From the NCBI GenBank assembly GCA_017464425.1, contig JAFUDX010000034.1, forward strand, positions 1 through 64,000: DNA of 64,000 nt, written 5' to 3'. A program made the translations under genes and the position numbers. Source of the stretch: Treponema sp. (lineage in GTDB: Bacteria > Spirochaetota > Spirochaetia > Treponematales > Treponemataceae). Below the pieces are notes generated by a model that saw only the letters and a list, made by a program, of their open reading frames with translations, did no database searches and was not told where the DNA came from. Every line of letters starts with the position of its first letter. The stretch's first letter is position 1. Of this stretch, positions 52,137-60,264 are shown piece after piece.

Positions 52137-52142
52137 CGATTT

Positions 52143-54314
52143 CTATTCTAATTCCGCCAAGATTTCCCAACGCGAATAATCGTTCGTTAGTTTTTCGTCA
52201 ATTTTTGCATATTCTTCGCCCGCTTTCTGCGCGATTTTAAAATCAGCGGAAGCCATCTGCGTTTCCAATTCAGATTTTTTTTCTTCAAGTTCAAGGATTT
52301 CCGCTTCGAGTGATTCAAATTCGCGCTGTTCTTTAAAAGTGCGTTTTCGTGGCTTTTGAATAGATTTCTCTGCTCGCTCACTATCGTTTGTTTGTTCAAA
52401 ATGGCACGAATCAGTGTCATCTCGACTGGAGAGAAGCGAAATGGAGAGGTCTTTTTCATTCGTCGATAATAGATTTCTCGATTCACTTCGTTCACTCGAA
52501 ATGACAGTTTCTATAGAACTATCGTTCGTTTTTCGACATTCTGTCGTGACGAGATTTTCGCTCCCTTTAGCCGCTACATTCTTGCGGTCAACTTCCTTTT
52601 CGCCGTGTCCGTGTGGCGCATTTTCTTCCAGATATTGAATATAGTCGCTGCATTTTCCCACGAATCCCGAAACAGAGCCGTCATCTTCCATAATAAACAT
52701 GGTGTCGGCGATTTTGTCCATAAAGTAGCGGTCATGACTAACGATGAGTAGGCAGCCTTTGTAACCGAGCAGAAATTCTTCGAGAATGTTCATCGTGAAG
52801 ATGTCAAAGTCGTTGGTCGGCTCGTCGAGAATCAGAAAATTCGGGTTGGAAATCAAAAGCCGCACCAAGAACACTCGTTTTCGCTCGCCGCCACTCAATG
52901 TGGAGAGCGGACTGTGCTGGATTTTTCCCTCAAAGCCGAATTCTTTCAGAAAGAGCGATGCGGAAAGCGTTTTGCCATTGTTCAGCGTAACGACATCGGC
53001 GGCTTCTTTTATGTAGTCGAGGACGGTAAGGCTCAAATCCTTGAACACGGGATTTTGCTGGTAATAGCCGAAAAAAGTATTTTCACCCTTGACGATGTGA
53101 CCAGAATCAGGCGGAATCGCGCCCGTGATGATGTTCAAGAGCGTGGACTTTCCCGACCCGTTCCCTCCGAAAATGCCGATTTTCTCCCCTTTGCTGAAAG
53201 TGTAGGAAAAATCACGCAGGACGGGGGCGTTCGGAGTGTTGCGGTCATTGAGCTTGTGCGGTTGCGTAGCAACTAGCAAATGACCTGTTGCGGTGGTTTC
53301 GGCAGGCTCAACCACCAAAGCATTTCCTTTTAAGAAATTTTTTGAAATCCCGTGCAATTCCAGAATCTTTCCGCCTAAACGACGACCAGCGACCTCAAAC
53401 TGGAAGCCCTTGTCTTTGGCGAATTTCTCGCGGTTAATGAGCTGCATGTCGCGCTGGATTCGCGCCTTTGACTTCGTTCCGCGAGCGCACGGACCACGGC
53501 GGAGCCAGTCGCGTTCAAAACGAAGGACGCTTTCGATTCGCCGCTCGGTGTTTTCCTCGATTTGGGCTTCGATTTCCTTTTTTTCGAGGTAGGCGGAGTA
53601 ATTTCCCTGATACAGTTTGAGATGAGCGCGGGAAAGCTCGTAGATGTTGTTGCACACGGCGTCGAGGAAGTAGCGGTCGTGCGTGACCATGAGGACGGTG
53701 CGGCGCGTATCGTGCAGGTAATTTTGAAGCCAGTAAATCGTCTGAATGTCGAGGTGGTTTGTCGGCTCGTCGAGCAGAAGCAGTTTTGTGTCCTGGGCGA
53801 GAACCTGTGCGAGCGCGACTTTTTTGACCATGCCGCCCGAAAGAGTGTTCATCTTGCGCGAAAGGTCGTTGATTCCGAGCGTGCTTAAGATTGAGCGGAT
53901 TTGGCTTTCGTAGTTCCAGAGGTCGCCCTTGTCCATTTCAAGCGTGAGTTCATCAAAGCGTTTCTGCTGACCGTTCGTTAGTTTTTCGCCCATTTTCTCA
54001 CACAAATCTTCGTATTCGGTGATGATTTTGAGCTTGGGACTTTCTGACTTGAAAATATGCTCGCGGATTGTGTTTTCGCCGTCAAATTCGGGATTCTGCG
54101 GAAGATAACTAACTCCCGATAGTTTGTTTATGATGACTTGCCCATCGTCCGCAGGAAGTTTTCCCGCGATTACATTGAGGAGCGTAGATTTTCCCGTGCC
54201 GTTCCGCCCGATAATCGCCGCTTTGTAGCCTTCGTTCAAGCCAAAAGTGACTTCCGTGAAAAGCGGGGCTTCGCGACCGAGTTTGGATAAGGAATTTACA
54301 GATAAGATGTTCAT
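52143..54314 (-). CDS. ABC-F family ATPase, Uup-like
   Basis: A 723-residue cytosolic protein with two ATPase domains and no membrane part. Domain 1: GRNGTGKSTLL, LSGGMVKKVALAQ, LLLDEPTNHLD; domain 2: GGNGSGKSTLL, LSGGERKRVFLVR, LILDEPTNDFD. A coiled-coil C-terminal domain (LEAEILELEEKKSELETQMA) is Uup/ABC-F-like. ABC-F proteins act on the ribosome. It is about 90 residues longer than usual, and the excess lies in two repeat-derived blocks (53223-53330, 52363-52560). Last gene of the his-pyr operon. Start at 54314 (MNILSVNSLSK); no strong ribosome binding site. Confidence 0.92.
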   Translation of the reverse strand: MNILSVNSLSKLGREAPLFTEVTFGLNEGYKAAIIGRNGTGKSTLLNVIAGKLPADDGQVIINKLSGVSYLPQNPEFDGENTIREHIFKSESPKLKIITEYEDLCEKMGEKLTNGQQKRFDELTLEMDKGDLWNYESQIRSILSTLGINDLSRKMNTLSGGMVKKVALAQVLAQDTKLLLLDEPTNHLDIQTIYWLQNYLHDTRRTVLMVTHDRYFLDAVCNNIYELSRAHLKLYQGNYSAYLEKKEIEAQIEENTERRIESVLRFERDWLRRGPCARGTKSKARIQRDMQLINREKFAKDKGFQFEVAGRRLGGKILELHGISKNFLKGNALVVEPAETTATGHLLVATQPHKLNDRNTPNAPVLRDFSYTFSKGEKIGIFGGNGSGKSTLLNIITGAIPPDSGHIVKGENTFFGYYQQNPVFKDLSLTVLDYIKEAADVVTLNNGKTLSASLFLKEFGFEGKIQHSPLSTLSGGERKRVFLVRLLISNPNFLILDEPTNDFDIFTMNILEEFLLGYKGCLLIVSHDRYFMDKIADTMFIMEDDGSVSGFVGKCSDYIQYLEENAPHGHGEKEVDRKNVAAKGSENLVTTECRKTNDSSIETVISSERSESRNLLSTNEKDLSISLLSSRDDTDSCHFEQTNDSERAEKSIQKPRKRTFKEQREFESLEAEILELEEKKSELETQMASADFKIAQKAGEEYAKIDEKLTNDYSRWEILAELE
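52363..52560 (-). repeat. dispersed-repeat block in the ABC-F linker
   Basis: Contains GTCATCTCGACTGGAGAGAA, GAAATGGAGAGGTCTTT and TTTCTCGATTCACTTCGTTC modules, bordered by 14-mer variants at 52379-52392 and 52517-52530. It encodes a Ser/Glu/Arg-rich block between ATPase domain 2 and the C-terminal coiled coil, without breaking the frame. Confidence 0.75.
52517..52530 (+). repeat. 14-mer variant in the ABC-F gene
   Basis: AACTATCGTTCGTT; on the gene strand it is read as KTNDSS, the same TNDS frame as in nadE and the 18.1-kb gene. Confidence 0.6.
53223..53330 (-). repeat. dispersed-repeat block between the ABC-F ATPase domains
   Basis: GTGGTTTCGGCAGGCTCAAC plus CACC is a typical dispersed-repeat core; GGTTGCGTAGCAACTAGC follows. 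It encodes VVEPAETTATGHLLVATQPH and adjoining residues, inserted just before the second ATPase domain (VLRDFSYTFSKGEKIG). Confidence 0.7.
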
Positions 54315-54337
54315 AGGTGCGTGTCGAGCAAGTACAT

Positions 54338-54568
54338 TTACGGCATGTACTCCTTGAAACAATCTGGCGTTTCGTCAAAATCATCTGCCATCCAAAAAGT
54401 TCCCTTTGCAATTCCTGGTTGCCGGTACATTTTTTGAGACTTTTCGGCTTTTTTGGTCTTTGTTCGTTTTGAATTTCTGCTCAGAATCAAATCTAAAAAC
54501 TGCGAGACAAAATCAAAATCACTTTCCGGCACAAGGCGAAGTTTTTGTTCGAGTGCTGCGTATGACAT
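54338..54568 (-). CDS. DUF2281-like antitoxin
   Basis: A 76-residue protein: MSYAALEQKLRLVPESDFDF and a helix, then a basic linker and an acidic C-terminal segment (MADDFDETPDCFKEY) that would bind a toxin. AGAGGAGGA precedes the ATG. In other genomes these accompany PIN toxins, but no toxin adjoins; an ABC-F gene follows by 24 bases. A shorter relative lies at 31073-31177. Confidence 0.75.
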   Translation of the reverse strand: MSYAALEQKLRLVPESDFDFVSQFLDLILSRNSKRTKTKKAEKSQKMYRQPGIAKGTFWMADDFDETPDCFKEYMP

Positions 54569-54604
54569 GGCGATTCCTCCTCTTGCTTTACTATACCACA
54601 GTTC

Positions 54605-55018
54605 TTAAGAATCTGCTAGATTTTGAGATTGCTCGTCAAGCACTTCACCCAAAGCAATCACCGCATTTCGGCAGCAGTTTTCGCACTCGCAGAGAACTTG
54701 CCCCGTGCTGACTCCCTTCAAGTCCTTGCAGGTGACAGCCCTGCACTTCTCGCGGAATTTTGAAAGAAGCTTGCGGCTTAGTTTTACCGTGCCGTTTCCG
54801 TCTGTACGCAAGCCTAAAATCATGTTCGCGCCCACGAGCGCACCGCAGGTCGCTTCCATGCAGCCCATACCACCTGCAAATCCAGCTGAAAGTTTGTGCA
54901 AGTATTCTTCGCTGAGCGGAACCGTGTCGGCAAAGACTCTCGTGACCGTCTGGCAGCAATTCATTTTTCCGCTTTGCTTATATTCTGCGGCTCTATCGGC
55001 TTTTTCTTGAATCGTCAT
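54605..55018 (-). CDS. C_GCAxxG_C_C family redox protein
   Basis: A 137-residue protein with the conserved Cys pattern: NCCQTV near residue 20, CMEATCGALVGANMILG (the C-GCAxxG core) and ECENCCRNAV near the C-terminus. Proteins of this family are thought to bind metal clusters or act in redox; function is not established. It lies 8 bases after pyrKD in the same operon. Confidence 0.85.
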   Translation of the reverse strand: MTIQEKADRAAEYKQSGKMNCCQTVTRVFADTVPLSEEYLHKLSAGFAGGMGCMEATCGALVGANMILGLRTDGNGTVKLSRKLLSKFREKCRAVTCKDLKGVSTGQVLCECENCCRNAVIALGEVLDEQSQNLADS

Positions 55019-55026
55019 ATTTTTAT

Positions 55027-56814
55027 TTATTGCGCAATTCCTCTCAATTCTGTAATCGACTTAAATCCTTTTTCTTTCATATACGATGTAAGACCTGCAA
55101 TAATTTCTGTCATTGTAAAAGGATTTGCAAAGGTCGCTGTTCCTACTTGAATTGCGGCGGCTCCTGCCAGTAAGAATTCAACGGCATCTTGCCAAGAAGA
55201 AATTCCGCCCAATCCAACTACAGGAATTCTTTCATTTTCAGGAAGTTTATTCATTGCCTGAACGACATCATAGACCATACGAAGCGCAATTGGTTTTACG
55301 GCTGGTCCTGAAAATCCTGCCCGAATATTGTCAAAAATCGGTCGCCCTGTATTTACATCTATCGACATTGCTTGGAAAGTGTTTACAAGGCTTATTGCAT
55401 CTGCCCCCGCTTCACGAACGGCCATTGCGATTCCAATTAAATCAGGTGCATTCGGCGTAAGTTTTACCATGAGTGGCTTTTTTGTTACTTCACGGACGGC
55501 TTTTGTAACGCTTGCAGCTGCCTGACAATCCATTCCAAACGACATTCCGCCAGCTTTTACATTCGGACAACTGATATTCAATTCAATCATTGGAACTGCC
55601 GTTTTTTCAAGCAATTTTGCTCCTTCAACATAGGTTTCAAGGGAAGAACCAGAAAGATTTGCGATTGTGACAGGCTTTAAAGCAAGCATAGACGGCAATT
55701 CATGTTCAATAAAGTGCTCAATTCCAGGATTTTCCAAGCCGATTGAATTTATTAATCCTGATGAAGTTTCAACAAGTCGTACGCCTGTGTTTCCAGGACG
55801 CGCTTGAAGTGTAAGACCTTTTGAGCAAATTCCACCCAAAGCATTTACATCAAAAACACTGGAATATTCCGAACCATAGCCAAAAGTACCACTCGCTGCA
55901 ATCACTGGATTTGCAAATCGAATACCTGCAACATCAACAGATAAATCTGGCTCACAATCTGAGGACAGTGACAGTGAACCGCGCAACGGTTTGTATTTTG
56001 GTGGCTCAAAATGCAAAATTTCACCTTTAAAAACAGGTCCGTCTTTGCAACACCGTTTATTTCCTTCTGTCGTAGAAATTGTGCATCCTAAGCAAGCTCC
56101 CACACCACATGCCATGCGGTTCTCCATGCTTAAATAAGATTTCACGCCTGATTCAACGCAAATTTTTTGTAGATAGGCGAGCATGGGTGTCGGTCCGCAA
56201 GCATAAAGAACGGTATAGCCATTTTCTTTGAGTGTTTGAGCCGTAAGAGCAGCAGGTAACATTCCGTGAATACCGACAGATCCGTCATCTGTTGTAATTG
56301 TAAGTTTATTTGCTTTTACATAGTCTAAACCATATGAGCCACTTTTAAATGAAGCAAAGAAATCGTATGATTTTTCAGAAAGTGTTGAAGCAAAGCCTGC
56401 AACTGGCGCAACACCGATTCCACCACCTACGATACAAATTTTGTCATCATCGTTTGGAAGGGGAAAAGAATTTCCTAACGGACCAATCAATTCAATCTCA
56501 TCGATTTGTTCAAGAGAGGAAAGTTCTTGTGTGCCTTTTCCTTTGCGTAAAATTAAAAAATCAAGAGAAACACCATTTTCAGTTTTTTTTGACATATAAA
56601 TGCTGATAGGGCGACCAAGCAAAACACCTGATTTTACCGAACGAAGAAGATAAAACTGCCCCGCAACTGGAAGTGAAAATTCCGAATTAAGTTCAACTTT
56701 TAAAAACCAAACACTTCCACTTGGCACAGCACCTTTCTCAATAGAGCAATAGGTTACTTTTCCTTTTCCAAAAACAGGTAATGGTTCGCCTTTACAATCA
56801 TTTATTGAATTCAT
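55027..56814 (-). CDS. PyrK-PyrD fusion: dihydroorotate dehydrogenase with electron-transfer domain
   Basis: A 595-residue fusion. Residues about 1-275 form a PyrK-type FAD/2Fe-2S domain: GRPISIYMSK, GGGIGVAPVAGFA, YACGPTPMLAYL and cluster Cys in MACGVGACLGCTISTTEG plus a later Cys. Residues about 290-595 are class 1B dihydroorotate dehydrogenase: GFGNPVIAASG-like ANPVIAASGTFGYG, KGLTL, NISCPNVKAGG (catalytic Cys), LVNTFQAM, GLGGISSWQDAVEFL. In most bacteria pyrK and pyrD are separate genes. It oxidises dihydroorotate with NAD+. AAGGAAAAATAG provides the ribosome binding site, overlapping the end of hisAIE. Confidence 0.92.
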   Translation of the reverse strand: MNSINDCKGEPLPVFGKGKVTYCSIEKGAVPSGSVWFLKVELNSEFSLPVAGQFYLLRSVKSGVLLGRPISIYMSKKTENGVSLDFLILRKGKGTQELSSLEQIDEIELIGPLGNSFPLPNDDDKICIVGGGIGVAPVAGFASTLSEKSYDFFASFKSGSYGLDYVKANKLTITTDDGSVGIHGMLPAALTAQTLKENGYTVLYACGPTPMLAYLQKICVESGVKSYLSMENRMACGVGACLGCTISTTEGNKRCCKDGPVFKGEILHFEPPKYKPLRGSLSLSSDCEPDLSVDVAGIRFANPVIAASGTFGYGSEYSSVFDVNALGGICSKGLTLQARPGNTGVRLVETSSGLINSIGLENPGIEHFIEHELPSMLALKPVTIANLSGSSLETYVEGAKLLEKTAVPMIELNISCPNVKAGGMSFGMDCQAAASVTKAVREVTKKPLMVKLTPNAPDLIGIAMAVREAGADAISLVNTFQAMSIDVNTGRPIFDNIRAGFSGPAVKPIALRMVYDVVQAMNKLPENERIPVVGLGGISSWQDAVEFLLAGAAAIQVGTATFANPFTMTEIIAGLTSYMKEKGFKSITELRGIAQ

Positions 56815-56819
56815 AAAAT

Positions 56820-58121
56820 CTATTTTTCCTTATGTCGTCGGTCAAGCTCATCGTACACATCTTGCCAGCTCACGCCCTCTTTGTACATGAGAACGCTCAC
56901 AAAATAGAGCAAATCCGCCGCTTCCCAAATCACTTCGTCTTTTGAATCGGCATCGTCGCAGAGTTCTTCGGCTTCTTCCATGACCTTTTCGCGCACTCGT
57001 TTTGCGTCCAAAGTCGCCGTATAACTTCCTGGGCGCGGATTCGCGAATCGCTCGGCAATCGTTCCGTATAGTCGCTCCAAATTTGATTTTGCGTCGGCTT
57101 CGCTTGAAAAGCAAGTGAAGCTTCCTGTGTGGCACACGCCTCCGTGCGGAATCACCGTCGCCAAAACAGTGTCGCGGTCGCAGTCAGCTCGCATTTTGAC
57201 AAGTTCAAGGAAATGCCCGCTCGTCTCGCCTTTTGTCCACAGCGTGTTTCTCGTTCGGCTAAAGAAAGTGAGTTTCCCGCTTTCAAACGATTTTTCAAAC
57301 GCTTCCTTATTAGAATAGCCCATCATCAGTACTTCGCCGCTCGGCGACTGTGCAATCACGGGAATCATGCCGTTCACCTTTTCAAAATTCAAGCAGCCGA
57401 TGAACGCGTCTTTAAGATTCACCCTGCCCGTGTAGAGAGCCATTCCGAGCTGGACATCACAGCCTAAGTTTTCAAGTTCCGTAATCTGTTCGAGCGAATT
57501 CACGCCGCCGGCAACGACCACGCGGCACTTGACCGCCTCGCGAAGAGCCTTACAAGAATCCATATCAGTGCCCTGCATACAGCCTTCCTTTTCAACGCAA
57601 GTGAAAAGAAGCTCCGAGCAGTATTTTTCAGCTTGTTTTGCGCCTTCAATGAGCGGAATATCGACCGTTTCCGTCCAGCCTTTGACCGCGATTTTTCCTT
57701 GAATCGAATCGACCGAGATAATCACGCGCTGTTTTCCAATCGTATTGCACAATTCTTCCAAAAACGCTTCGTTCAAAACAGACTCTCCCGCTTTTGGACT
57801 TGGATTCCATGCCGCCGAACCGATGATGACTTTTTCTGCACCAAGCGAAATGAGTTCCCGCGCTTTTTTTGCCGTGCGGATTCCGCCGCCCACGCGCACA
57901 TTTCCTTTTCGCAAGAGCGATTTGAGCAACGGCGTGTTCTTTGTGTTGCCTTTTTCGTCAGTGTTGCGAAGTGCCTGATCCAAATCGATGATTGCGACCT
58001 CACCGTATTTGTTGAAATCAGAAATCAAAGCGTCAGAATCGTCGCGCTGAAGAACCAAATCTTTTCCGTTTTTGAGCTGGACAACATGTCCGTCTTTCAT
58101 GTCGATTGAAGCGATTACCAT
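56820..58121 (-). CDS. HisA-HisI-HisE trifunctional histidine biosynthesis protein
   Basis: A 433-residue fusion of three consecutive-pathway enzymes. Residues about 1-240 are HisA isomerase (IASIDMKDGHVVQLKNG, RVGGGIRTAKKARELI, ISVDSIQGKIAVKGW, VAGGVNSLEQI). About 250-340 are HisI cyclohydrolase (VLMMGYSNKEAFEKS, VKMRADCDRDTVLA, GVCHTGSFTCF). About 345-433 are HisE pyrophosphohydrolase (EKVMEEAEELCDDA, EAADLLYFVSVLMY). ATG at 58121 matches the HisA start; a TATAAT lies 8 bases upstream, so the mRNA may be nearly leaderless. First gene of a five-gene operon. Confidence 0.93.
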   Translation of the reverse strand: MVIASIDMKDGHVVQLKNGKDLVLQRDDSDALISDFNKYGEVAIIDLDQALRNTDEKGNTKNTPLLKSLLRKGNVRVGGGIRTAKKARELISLGAEKVIIGSAAWNPSPKAGESVLNEAFLEELCNTIGKQRVIISVDSIQGKIAVKGWTETVDIPLIEGAKQAEKYCSELLFTCVEKEGCMQGTDMDSCKALREAVKCRVVVAGGVNSLEQITELENLGCDVQLGMALYTGRVNLKDAFIGCLNFEKVNGMIPVIAQSPSGEVLMMGYSNKEAFEKSFESGKLTFFSRTRNTLWTKGETSGHFLELVKMRADCDRDTVLATVIPHGGVCHTGSFTCFSSEADAKSNLERLYGTIAERFANPRPGSYTATLDAKRVREKVMEEAEELCDDADSKDEVIWEAADLLYFVSVLMYKEGVSWQDVYDELDRRHKEK

Positions 58122-58194
58122 AAGTGAAATTATAGCGAAAAGAAAAGATGTACTCAATCAGAGTTTTTTTAGATAAAAAATGAAAGTTTTCCCA

Positions 58195-58223
58195 TTGACA
58201 AAAATTTTTCGTTGGTGTATAAA
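58195..58223 (+). promoter_or_regulatory. consensus promoter upstream of amt-glnB
   Basis: TTGACA (58195-58200), 17-base spacer, TATAAA (58218-58223). Transcription would start near 58230. Confidence 0.75.
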
Positions 58224-58243
58224 AGTTCTATCACATGACAACG

Positions 58244-58278
58244 AGGTCACAGAGCAATTTCTGTGACCTTATTTTTTT
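58244..58278 (+). terminator. first leader terminator
   Basis: AGGTCACAGA and TCTGTGACCT are perfect 10-bp arms around GCAATT, followed by TATTTTTTT. It would end a transcript of only about 50 bases from the promoter above. Confidence 0.8.
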
Positions 58279-58369
58279 GCAAAGGCGCGACGTTCGCTAC
58301 GCTCACTAACGAGTTTACTTCGTAAACTCGCGTGGACTGTGTAGCATATGCCGCGTTTTGTTTTAAATC

Positions 58370-58422
58370 GGCGATGATGTCGGGCATTTATGCGCAGAAT
58401 GTCTGATGTTGTCGCCTTTTTT
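58370..58422 (+). terminator. second leader terminator, just before amt-glnB
   Basis: GGCGATGATGTCGGGCATT pairs imperfectly with AATGTCTGATGTTGTCGCC, followed by TTTTTT, and ends 14 bases before AGGAGG. Between the two hairpins lies GAGTTTACTTCGTAAACTC, a short palindrome like those in the dispersed repeats. Confidence 0.65.
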
Positions 58423-58451
58423 AATTTAAAAAATTCCAGGAGGAAAAAACT

Positions 58452-60182
58452 ATGGAAGATTTATGGAGCGTATGGTTTTTAATCGGCGCGGCGTTCGTGT
58501 TCTGGATGCAGGCGGGATTTGCGATGGTGGAGACGGGCTTCACGCGGGCAAAAAACGCCGGCAACATCATCATGAAGAACCTGATGGACTTCTGTATCGG
58601 AACGGTGATGTGGTTCTTGATTGGAGCTTCGTTCATGCTGAGTTTTACCGACCCTGCAACGGGCGAAGTGAGCAAAGGAATCTGGAGCGTACTCGGAAAG
58701 CCGGGATTTTCGGTCTTTACGGATTACGCGCACTTTGACTTCTCGAACTTCGTGTTCAACTTGGTGTTCTGCGCGACTACGGCAACAATCGTCTCTGGCG
58801 CAATGGCGGAACGCACGAAATTCAGCTCGTACTGCATTTATTCGGCAATCATTTCGGGCATCATCTACCCGATTGAAGCGCACTGGACTTGGGGAGGCGG
58901 ATTCTTGGCTCAGTGGGGCTTCCACGATTACGCGGGAAGTGCATGCATTCACATGGTCGGCGGAATCTGTGCTTTGATTGGCGCGGCGATGGTAGGACCG
59001 AGAATCGGAAAATTCACGCGAGACGCGGGCGGAAAGGTCGTTAAAGTAAAGGCGTTCCCCGGTCACAACCTTACGATTGGTGCACTCGGTGTATTCATCT
59101 TGTGGCTCGGCTGGTACGGTTTCAACGGTGCGGCGGCAACTGATGTTCCGACTTTGGGTTCAGTTTTCCTTACAACAACGGTCGCTCCTGCGGTTGCAAC
59201 GGTCGTCACGATGATTTTCACTTGGATTAAGTACAAGAAGCCCGATGTTTCGATGTGCTTGAACGCTTCTTTGGCGGGCTTGGTCGCGATTACCGCTCCG
59301 TGCGATGTGACTGACTGTGCGGGCGCGGCGATTATCGGTGCGGTGGCGGGATTGCTCGTTGTGTTCGGAATCTGGCTTTTGGATTACAAGCTCCATGTCG
59401 ATGACCCGGTTGGTGCGGTCGCGGTGCACATGTGCAACGGAATCTGGGGAACGATTGCGGTCGGTCTTTTTGCCACAAAGTCAGCTCCGGGATTTGCGAG
59501 CGCGGGCATTCAGGAAGGTCTTTTCTACGGCGGCGGATTTACTCAGCTTGCAAAGCAGCTCGGCGGAATGTTCGTAATCATTGCATGGACGGTCGTGACG
59601 ATTACGATTGTTTTCGCCGTGATTAAAAAGCTCCACGGTTTGCGAGTTTCTACTGAGGAAGAAATCATCGGTCTTGACAAGATTGAGCACGGCTTGGATT
59701 CAAGCTACGCGGGATTCGACATCGCACAGAATTATTCAAGCGCGGAATTGAGCGCGGCAAAGCGAGACGGCGTGAAGATTCCCGAAGAAAAGGCTGTGCC
59801 TGTCGTCAAAGTGCCAAGCTCAAAGCCCGACGCGAAGTTCCACAAGGTCGTGATTGTGACGCGCCAGAGCAAGTTCGACGAAATCAAGGCGGCAATGAAC
59901 GACATCGGCGTGACGGGCATGACGGTTACAAATGTGATGGGTTGCGGCGTTCAGCATGGTGCGGGCGAATATTACCGTGGCGCACAAATCGACATGACGC
60001 TCCTGCCGAAAATCAAGGTTGAAATCGTCGTGAGCGAAGTTCCCGTTGATTTGGTAGTAACCGCGGCGAAAGAAGTGCTTTACACTGGTCACATCGGCGA
60101 CGGAAAAATCTTCGTGTACGATGTGGAAAATGTGATTAAAGTGCGAACCGGCGAAGAAGGCTACGAAGCATTGCAAGATTAG
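58452..60182 (+). CDS. ammonium transporter fused to a PII signal domain
   Basis: A 576-residue fusion. Residues 1-410 form an AmtB-type channel of about 11 helices with the twin-His pore (His167 in SACIHMVGG, His326 in AVHMCNGIWG) and HNLTIGALGVFILWLGWYGF. After a linker, residues about 455-576 form a GlnB/PII domain (KVVIVTRQSKFDEIKAAMND, GMTVTNVMGCG, a T-loop segment, VEIVVSEVPVDLVV, HIGDGKIFVYDV). PII normally plugs the channel in reply to 2-oxoglutarate and ATP/ADP; here the sensor is tethered. AGGAGG precedes the start. Confidence 0.95.
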   Translation: MEDLWSVWFLIGAAFVFWMQAGFAMVETGFTRAKNAGNIIMKNLMDFCIGTVMWFLIGASFMLSFTDPATGEVSKGIWSVLGKPGFSVFTDYAHFDFSNFVFNLVFCATTATIVSGAMAERTKFSSYCIYSAIISGIIYPIEAHWTWGGGFLAQWGFHDYAGSACIHMVGGICALIGAAMVGPRIGKFTRDAGGKVVKVKAFPGHNLTIGALGVFILWLGWYGFNGAAATDVPTLGSVFLTTTVAPAVATVVTMIFTWIKYKKPDVSMCLNASLAGLVAITAPCDVTDCAGAAIIGAVAGLLVVFGIWLLDYKLHVDDPVGAVAVHMCNGIWGTIAVGLFATKSAPGFASAGIQEGLFYGGGFTQLAKQLGGMFVIIAWTVVTITIVFAVIKKLHGLRVSTEEEIIGLDKIEHGLDSSYAGFDIAQNYSSAELSAAKRDGVKIPEEKAVPVVKVPSSKPDAKFHKVVIVTRQSKFDEIKAAMNDIGVTGMTVTNVMGCGVQHGAGEYYRGAQIDMTLLPKIKVEIVVSEVPVDLVVTAAKEVLYTGHIGDGKIFVYDVENVIKVRTGEEGYEALQD

Positions 60183-60200
60183 GGCAATGCGTGTCTTATA

Positions 60201-60235
60201 AAAAAATCCACTCAGCCAATGAGTGGATTTTTTTT
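60201..60235. terminator. bidirectional terminator between amt-glnB and dnaN
   Basis: AAAAAATCCACTCA and TGAGTGGATTTTTT are perfect arms around GCCAA, with T-runs on both strands, placed between converging genes. Confidence 0.85.
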
Positions 60236-60264
60236 GCTTAATTCTATTTTTCTGATAAATCACA

